Shown here piece by piece: positions 61,001 to 64,000 of a stretch of DNA of 64,000 nucleotides. The stretch is from NCBI GenBank assembly GCA_029834535.1, contig JAQMWT010000309.1, positions 558,001-622,000 of the forward strand. The letters are read 5' to 3'. Made by a program: the position numbers and the translations under genes. Position 1 is the first letter of the stretch; every line of letters begins with the position of its first letter. The stretch comes from Chrysophaeum taylorii. Taxonomy: Eukaryota > Sar > Pelagophyceae > Pelagomonadales > Pelagomonadaceae. The notes under the pieces were generated by a model. It had not been told where the DNA came from and did no database searches. It was given only the letters and a program-made list of their open reading frames with translations.

Positions 61001-64000
61001 GACGAAGTTTCGCCCGATGCTCGACCTTCGCTCGTCGAGAAAATTGTCGTCGAGTACGCTCGAGGTTGTGCGTTCACTATCATCACCTCGCGTCCGGCGG
61101 CCGGCAACGTCGGCGATCTCGCTCCGCATGGTTTCGCGTTTCTCAGCATTGCGCAAGTCGATCGCAGGCGCGTCGAGGATCTCGGAATTCCTTCCGACGT
61201 CGCGAGCCTCGTGGAGACTCCTCTCTCGCTCCGGCTCGCGTCGCTTGCGTTGTCTTCTTCTTCTGGAGAATTGCAGAGGCCAGGTATTCTTCGAGATCGA
61301 TCCGATTTGTTCCGCATCGCGACCGAGGAGTTCGTGGCTCGCGCCGTTGCGCCGACGCAGCAGGACGGAACCCTCGCGGTCGCGCGTGATGTTCTCCGAG
61401 AGTGCGGCAGTTCGAAAGTGCGCGAGGTCTTCGAGCGGATTGCACTCGCGGCGCACGAAGATCGACGAACTTTGATTCAGCGTAGCGACCTCCAGGGCCT
61501 AGCATCCCACCGCTTGGCTGCGGCGGTCTGGAGCTTAGCGCGGTCCGGGGTGTTGCCTCCGTTCGTGCCGCGCGGGAGCAACTCGGTTGCTTTCTTCCAC
61601 TTGACGTTCCAGGAAAATTATGTCGCCCGTATGCTAGGATCTGACGCTTTGCTTGTCGAAGACGCGTTCGACCTCGGCGACCCGTGGTGGCAATCACCAG
61701 CGCTTTTTGCGTTTCAGCTCGCGGAGCCGCGTGGACGCGAGCGCGCGCTCGACGCTCTTTCTCGGAAGATCCCCGCATTAGTGGCTGGTGACAGGGTTGA
61801 AGTGTGTTCGGACGAATTTCGGTTTTATTTCCCGCGCACCGTCGCCTCTTTGGACGAGTTCGTTTCGAGTCGCAAAATTGGTGTCAAAGAGTATTCGTGG
61901 TCCGAAACACAAGTAGTCTCCGTGGAACAAACGCGGCGAGATGTTGAAGAAGTTGCAGCGCTCGCACGGCGCGCGGCCGCAGAGGGCGAAACTGCGCTCG
62001 TGGCAGGACTTTTAGATCGTGGTGCCGACCTCATAACGCCAGTCGATTCCACGACAAAAGATAGCGCGCTGCATGCGGCCGCTCGGTCTGGCAGGGCCGA
62101 GTGTGCCCGATTTTTGCTTCGCGCAGGCGCTTCGTTGTATTCTCGGAATAAGTTTGGTTCCAACCCGCGTGATCTCGGTTTTTCTCGCGCGGTCGAAGTT
62201 CAACGAAGAGCCGATATGGTTCGGATTTTTGATCCACCTCAATGTGACAAAGACCTCGACGCTCATCCTATCGTTCCGTATGTGCTTGAATGGGTCGATA
62301 GTGACGAGGTATCTGAAAAAATTCCTCGAGAGTGGAGCGACGAGCTGCGTTTATACGCGTTCGCGCAAGCGTGTCATCGAAGGCAAGAGCGCGCCGCGAC
62401 GACACTCGCGTCATTCGTCGACGTGAATGGTCGCTTCCCTCGCGGGGTTAGTGTGCCGCTCCATTTCGCTGTCGTGAATTCCTGCACTAATGCCGTGAGC
62501 GTGCTACTCGAACGAGGAGCCCGATTGCACGACATTGTGGGAGAGTCTGCGTTGGCACTCGCTTCGAGATTAAATCGCGTCGATGCACTTTCGGTATTGC
62601 TTCAAGAAAAAAATTTCGTCGAGAAAAGTTTCAAGCTGCAACCTGGTGCACAGTTTGGTTCTAGACACTGGGTCCGGGCGTTGATGGAGAAGGGCGCCGA
62701 TGCACTTTCAGTATTGCTTCACAAAAATCAGTTTGACGAGGTAAGTTTTGTGCTGCTACCTGCTGCGCAGTTTGGTTTTATAGAGTGTGTCCGGGTGTTG
62801 ATCAAGAAGGGCGCCGACGTCGATAAAGCCACGACCAACAATGGCTTGACCCCGCTATACATGGCGTCTCAGAACGGCCACGTCGACTGCGTCCGGGTGT
62901 TGATCGATAAGGGTGCCGACGTCGACAAAGCATGGGCCGACGATGGCACGACCCCGCTTTTCGCGGCGTCTCGGAACGGCCACGTCGACTGCGTCCGGGT
63001 GTTGATCGAGAAGGGTGCCGACATCGACAAAGCGAAGACCGACAATGGCGCGACCCCGCTTTGCGCGGCGTCTCTGAACGGCCACGTCGACTGCATCCGG
63101 GTGTTGATCGAGAAGGGCGCCGACGTCGACAAAGCGACGACCGACGATGGCGCGACCCCGCTTTGCGCGGCGTCTCTGAACGGCCACGTCGACTGCATCC
63201 GGGTGTTGATCGAGAAGGGCGCCGACGTCGACAAAGCGACGACCGACACTGGCGTGACCCCGCTATACATGGCGTCTCAGAACGGCCACGTCGACTGCGT
63301 CCGGGTGTTGATCGAGAAGGGCGCCGACGTCGATAAAGCACGGACCGACGATGGCGTGACCCCGCTATACATGGCGTCTCAGAACGGCCACGTCGACTGC
63401 GTCCGGGTGTTGATCGAGAATGGCGCCGACGTCGATAAAGCACGGACCGACCATGGCACGACCCCACTTTACGTTGCGTCTGAGAGTAACCAAGTCGAGT
63501 GCGTCCGGGTGTTGATCGAGAATGACGCCGACGTCAACAAAGCACAGACCGATATTGGCGCGACCCCACTTTACGTTGCGTCTGAGAGTAACCACGTCGA
63601 CTGCGTCCGGGTGTTGATCGAGAATGGCGCCGACGTCGATAAAGCACGGACCGACGATAGCACGACCCCGCTACACGTTGCATCTCTGAAAGGCCACGTC
63701 GACTGCATCCGGTTGTTGATCGAGAAGGGTGCCGACGTCGACAAAGCGACGACCGACACTGGCGTGACCCCGCTTTTCGCGACGTCTCAGAACGGCCACG
63801 TCGACTGCGTCCGGGTGTTGATCGAGAATGGCGCCGACGTCGATAAAGCACGGACCGACCATGGCACGACCCCGCTATACATGGCGTCTCTGAACGGCCA
63901 CGTCGACTGCGTCCGGGTGTTGATCGAGAATGGCGCCGACGTCGATAAAGCACGGACCGACGATGGCACGACCCCGCTACACGTTGCGTCTGAGAAGAAC
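55043..64000 (+). CDS. Giant STAND/NLR-like protein: DisA-like, HeLo/MLKL-like bundle, ankyrin, (pseudo)kinase, TPR, NACHT, ankyrin; partial
   Basis: One frame of 2,986 codons without a stop, cut by the right edge. Domains from the ATG at 55043: residues ~20-180 DisA_N-like (DNAIVVDGTTGR from 118; GTGSRTRAAS 145-154); ~330-470 unassigned, faintly caspase/CHAT-like; 805-945 four-helix bundle like the MLKL/HeLo cell-death modules (AGCRVLDVLEFLRLLQRRVD; LLEEFKTAVQKFGKPGFFKR; LDEKMRNKLDFL); a coiled coil ~990; ankyrin 1094-1226; kinase 1335-1685 with Gly loop GAHGEV (from 1355), Lys1377, HQD (Asp1486) but GFG for DFG at 1504; TPR ~1697-1785; NACHT with Walker A GDTGSGKG (1901-1908), Walker B LCLDGLDEV (Asp1984) and FFHLTFQENYVARM (~2186); ankyrin 2318-2400 and 2579-2986. 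The C-terminal repeats probably recognise ligand, NACHT switches and the bundle executes. The start is uncertain (possible acceptor at 55065). Confidence 0.88.
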   Translation, partial: MLCFPCCRRARTSKVVIRARNAREDIVEAVLAASRMIATEGLGENQRAHGFLFIIGNSEELLAPDPDLTYAETESSVHSKYGFFPKDLDRRDSTEILIQDCCQSDAKKRALQTLCGRDNAIVVDGTTGRVCCGGFANRDITTPYGTGSRTRAASSIAVKANCVTIKASQDICGTRANPIFLDAHFEVFRGKYDPDKVPVVVAETPSAMSDEATPWSFGSCLLAIQRHVVAIKRLEASHRCALRPHLHRKYGTDEYAKVRAKITEFEDLTDDETVRFYVDERRVEEFRDLETGFEEFCRGLPTVYPVAAVLSVENEAIADTRIPLLMRTFKERDVATYFHPELELVEFVRGVGPRILIFVGCPLDGVRCFDEEWRLCYFCSSAQGSDNMLEFDQDNLVEFVRSVQPECVLLLAHNSIELVANLSPERLAEPIRLIVWKGRMNRRSASKFVDTFIHKFLANFSDDGLDCIQSSYLRGMQKVTLDPGTKPSIKLLPDTQVVTDRLGTSVPDEILIRLKDLDLLSSEVATAIRDTYVPQIVALLRADREKFQLPYTAMIRIAGRIDDSNVNKVKILLDDLKALRVDFEFTTSGSIVYHCVVSDNVEDFRGWGQQVAANLAEKQTIRIAELALTGVIVKTADLQFLRDEFPAECAEAVHNYQRSDVLGEKLLSLLLQPTQDLTIDAINDVAARCEEQLKATTHATMLDVGPQKNRGDQTSEFGFSSNFENDKPAQREEGVTTILEAAHTEGVGEKKSDAFALAARPSSTQHAAAEAKRRHQGQIARVQHGRCDPKQREKVERVNAAVDSELDIITTILTIGKAIPLVGGICGVAKEILEDVRKNTDKADDVVRAGCRVLDVLEFLRLLQRRVDELSPEPTPEVREAMKDITQLLEEFKTAVQKFGKPGFFKRFWRLRKYAGALSRLDEKMRNKLDFLTKAYGVARDARVEGLLRAIPYKLEEALKKYVDERHDNDQMALEDAAEEGDVDPEETRAALVALHQKVDELEKKRDYSLLLLLLEEQNALIKRALERSDNAAIRNAGRKVSDVMSETSLLPVYEKCLVLQLLAASFADDAKRIQEILDVAPTIIHEQLSDVGGACWALSALHVSALCGNLAAIMKLQNMNGDFTIADAHKRTPLHHAAARGHVEVVSYLLRHCGVDVDAKDRNDRTPLMFASYKGKIDVVERLVNVGKADVNVGFDDDDGIQTAIDLALCRGHEDVVNFLDERGARRLSAPIPTNTSGDPLFSQTLHFRESLFVGGVGRTRSVRLQSSNVDARSRSGEDFDVLVDDQPVAGEKHGVAADSLPGKHEAAEHNDVDPAKPTKKLQRSLGNFDVGHLVRLPTTGRPVFEVVDFIAKGAHGEVYVVRSTTRASSAMFAMKRVRSDDNLKKKKDLIEKELRLCREALLMAELGTHPHIVWLHYCIVSSNNAEFLIFMTLVDAARDLERLVSSGDLYDGDTRAVRENIFSILQQLASALSFCHSRGVLHQDVKLENVLVDTAGCAYLGGFGLARRGDGIDANLRAPLEGYSPGYESPEIVAALGTSSGRARVSPAETDVWAFGVVALHLYHAGEVFFPEMQTALESIVALAPPDTSWGGLEVDAWLRKHSLSVQEENAPPDGAALFKMSPNNLHDALPWLPKKKDRLRLRRMLLAPPPAMSILLRQCFAADVTERPTCGAALLEKMVQVPGTSMTHNPVEDVAETLLNIGRAVVELNDVDLARRALEASVANGGDAAECYALIANAQLRAGRCEEALVACDRALSNDEEHGGALFVKAEATYRRDSSDYSLFPDVIRRARLYDAKLFPAPRAVEGAIAYLEAAKDEADSARDPVTNDRVSVSACVRDLPPNIAHRRDVKTEFGGSFPPATTTTVDYSSVRGALGDVVHAGEAVDAAMRTGRVVMEGDTGSGKGWFLRAFVVALCKKQLDDNGSGESTSTSEVLLPLTIPLSSIENPNVDWLGGAINSVRDGGDALRAARIHQRLVLCLDGLDEVSPDARPSLVEKIVVEYARGCAFTIITSRPAAGNVGDLAPHGFAFLSIAQVDRRRVEDLGIPSDVASLVETPLSLRLASLALSSSSGELQRPGILRDRSDLFRIATEEFVARAVAPTQQDGTLAVARDVLRECGSSKVREVFERIALAAHEDRRTLIQRSDLQGLASHRLAAAVWSLARSGVLPPFVPRGSNSVAFFHLTFQENYVARMLGSDALLVEDAFDLGDPWWQSPALFAFQLAEPRGRERALDALSRKIPALVAGDRVEVCSDEFRFYFPRTVASLDEFVSSRKIGVKEYSWSETQVVSVEQTRRDVEEVAALARRAAAEGETALVAGLLDRGADLITPVDSTTKDSALHAAARSGRAECARFLLRAGASLYSRNKFGSNPRDLGFSRAVEVQRRADMVRIFDPPQCDKDLDAHPIVPYVLEWVDSDEVSEKIPREWSDELRLYAFAQACHRRQERAATTLASFVDVNGRFPRGVSVPLHFAVVNSCTNAVSVLLERGARLHDIVGESALALASRLNRVDALSVLLQEKNFVEKSFKLQPGAQFGSRHWVRALMEKGADALSVLLHKNQFDEVSFVLLPAAQFGFIECVRVLIKKGADVDKATTNNGLTPLYMASQNGHVDCVRVLIDKGADVDKAWADDGTTPLFAASRNGHVDCVRVLIEKGADIDKAKTDNGATPLCAASLNGHVDCIRVLIEKGADVDKATTDDGATPLCAASLNGHVDCIRVLIEKGADVDKATTDTGVTPLYMASQNGHVDCVRVLIEKGADVDKARTDDGVTPLYMASQNGHVDCVRVLIENGADVDKARTDHGTTPLYVASESNQVECVRVLIENDADVNKAQTDIGATPLYVASESNHVDCVRVLIENGADVDKARTDDSTTPLHVASLKGHVDCIRLLIEKGADVDKATTDTGVTPLFATSQNGHVDCVRVLIENGADVDKARTDHGTTPLYMASLNGHVDCVRVLIENGADVDKARTDDGTTPLHVASEKN
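62774..64000 (+). repeat. 102-bp tandem ankyrin-coding repeat array
   Basis: Twelve full units of exactly 102 bp (starts 62774, 62876, 62978 and so on), each coding a 34-residue ankyrin unit of the type NGHVDCVRVLIEKGADVDKA + RTDDGVTPLYMASQ. Units differ at few positions, mostly in the loop after GADVDKA and at TPL(Y/F/C/H). The array continues past the window. Confidence 0.95.

Noticed and set aside
60173-61456. 427-residue minus-strand frame
   Set aside because: Antisense of the NACHT region; Arg-rich with no conserved motif.
62802-63467. 221-residue minus-strand frame of Arg/Ser repeats
   Set aside because: Antisense reading of the 102-bp ankyrin repeats.
62774-64000. CRISPR array
   Set aside because: Repeats are contiguous, have no spacers and code for ankyrin units.

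Overview
The window is nuclear DNA of a eukaryote. Most genes are single-exon, one carries a 37-nt GT-AG intron, and there is a Ty1/copia retrotransposon, Helitron-helicase fragments and abundant microsatellites. A plastid divinyl-reductase of chlorophyll synthesis and a protein with a signal-plus-lumen-type leader point to a photosynthetic alga with a secondary plastid, probably an ochrophyte stramenopile (inference). TGA is a normal stop for several genes here but is read through as selenocysteine in one (selenoprotein H).

Layout. 1-2415 (-): C-terminally cut phosphodiesterase / voltage-sensor-like / class III cyclase fusion. 2.7-5.8 kb: decayed ABCG-like transporter. 6.0-13.9 kb: dense core-gene block with a putative thylakoid-lumen protein, COG4, a TPR-TMEM33 fusion ending in a CaaX box, selenoprotein H, a cathepsin B-like protease and a MORN-TM-RBR ubiquitin ligase. 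14.4-16.7 kb: decayed DNA-transposase-like locus. 17.3-19.7 kb: divinyl reductase and fructosamine kinase. 20.7-30.8 kb: three Helitron-helicase fragments with arrays of a GTAAGT-bearing short repeat, mixed with small genes and a decayed locus. 30.8-31.8 kb: beta-lactamase-fold hydrolase. 32.4-37.8 kb: Ty1/copia element. 38.0-40.4 kb: broken lycopene-cyclase-like gene and a MORN protein. 40.4-51.5 kb: mostly decayed sequence including a duplicated ~0.9-kb locus. 51.6-53.7 kb: uricase and a lipid-anchored tubby-like protein. 53.9-54.1 kb: a MITE-like element.

The main novelty is at 55043-64000 (+): one uninterrupted frame of at least 2,986 codons, running off the right edge. It encodes, in order, a DisA/diadenylate-cyclase-like domain, an MLKL/HeLo-like helical bundle, ankyrin repeats, a protein kinase with a lost DFG aspartate, TPRs, a NACHT NTPase and a nearly uniform array of 102-bp ankyrin repeats. 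This is the plan of a STAND/NLR-type sensor with a putative cell-death module. Several other genes here are also unusual fusions (PDE-VSD-cyclase, MORN-RBR, TPR-TMEM33). All family calls come from reading motifs by eye, without database searches.
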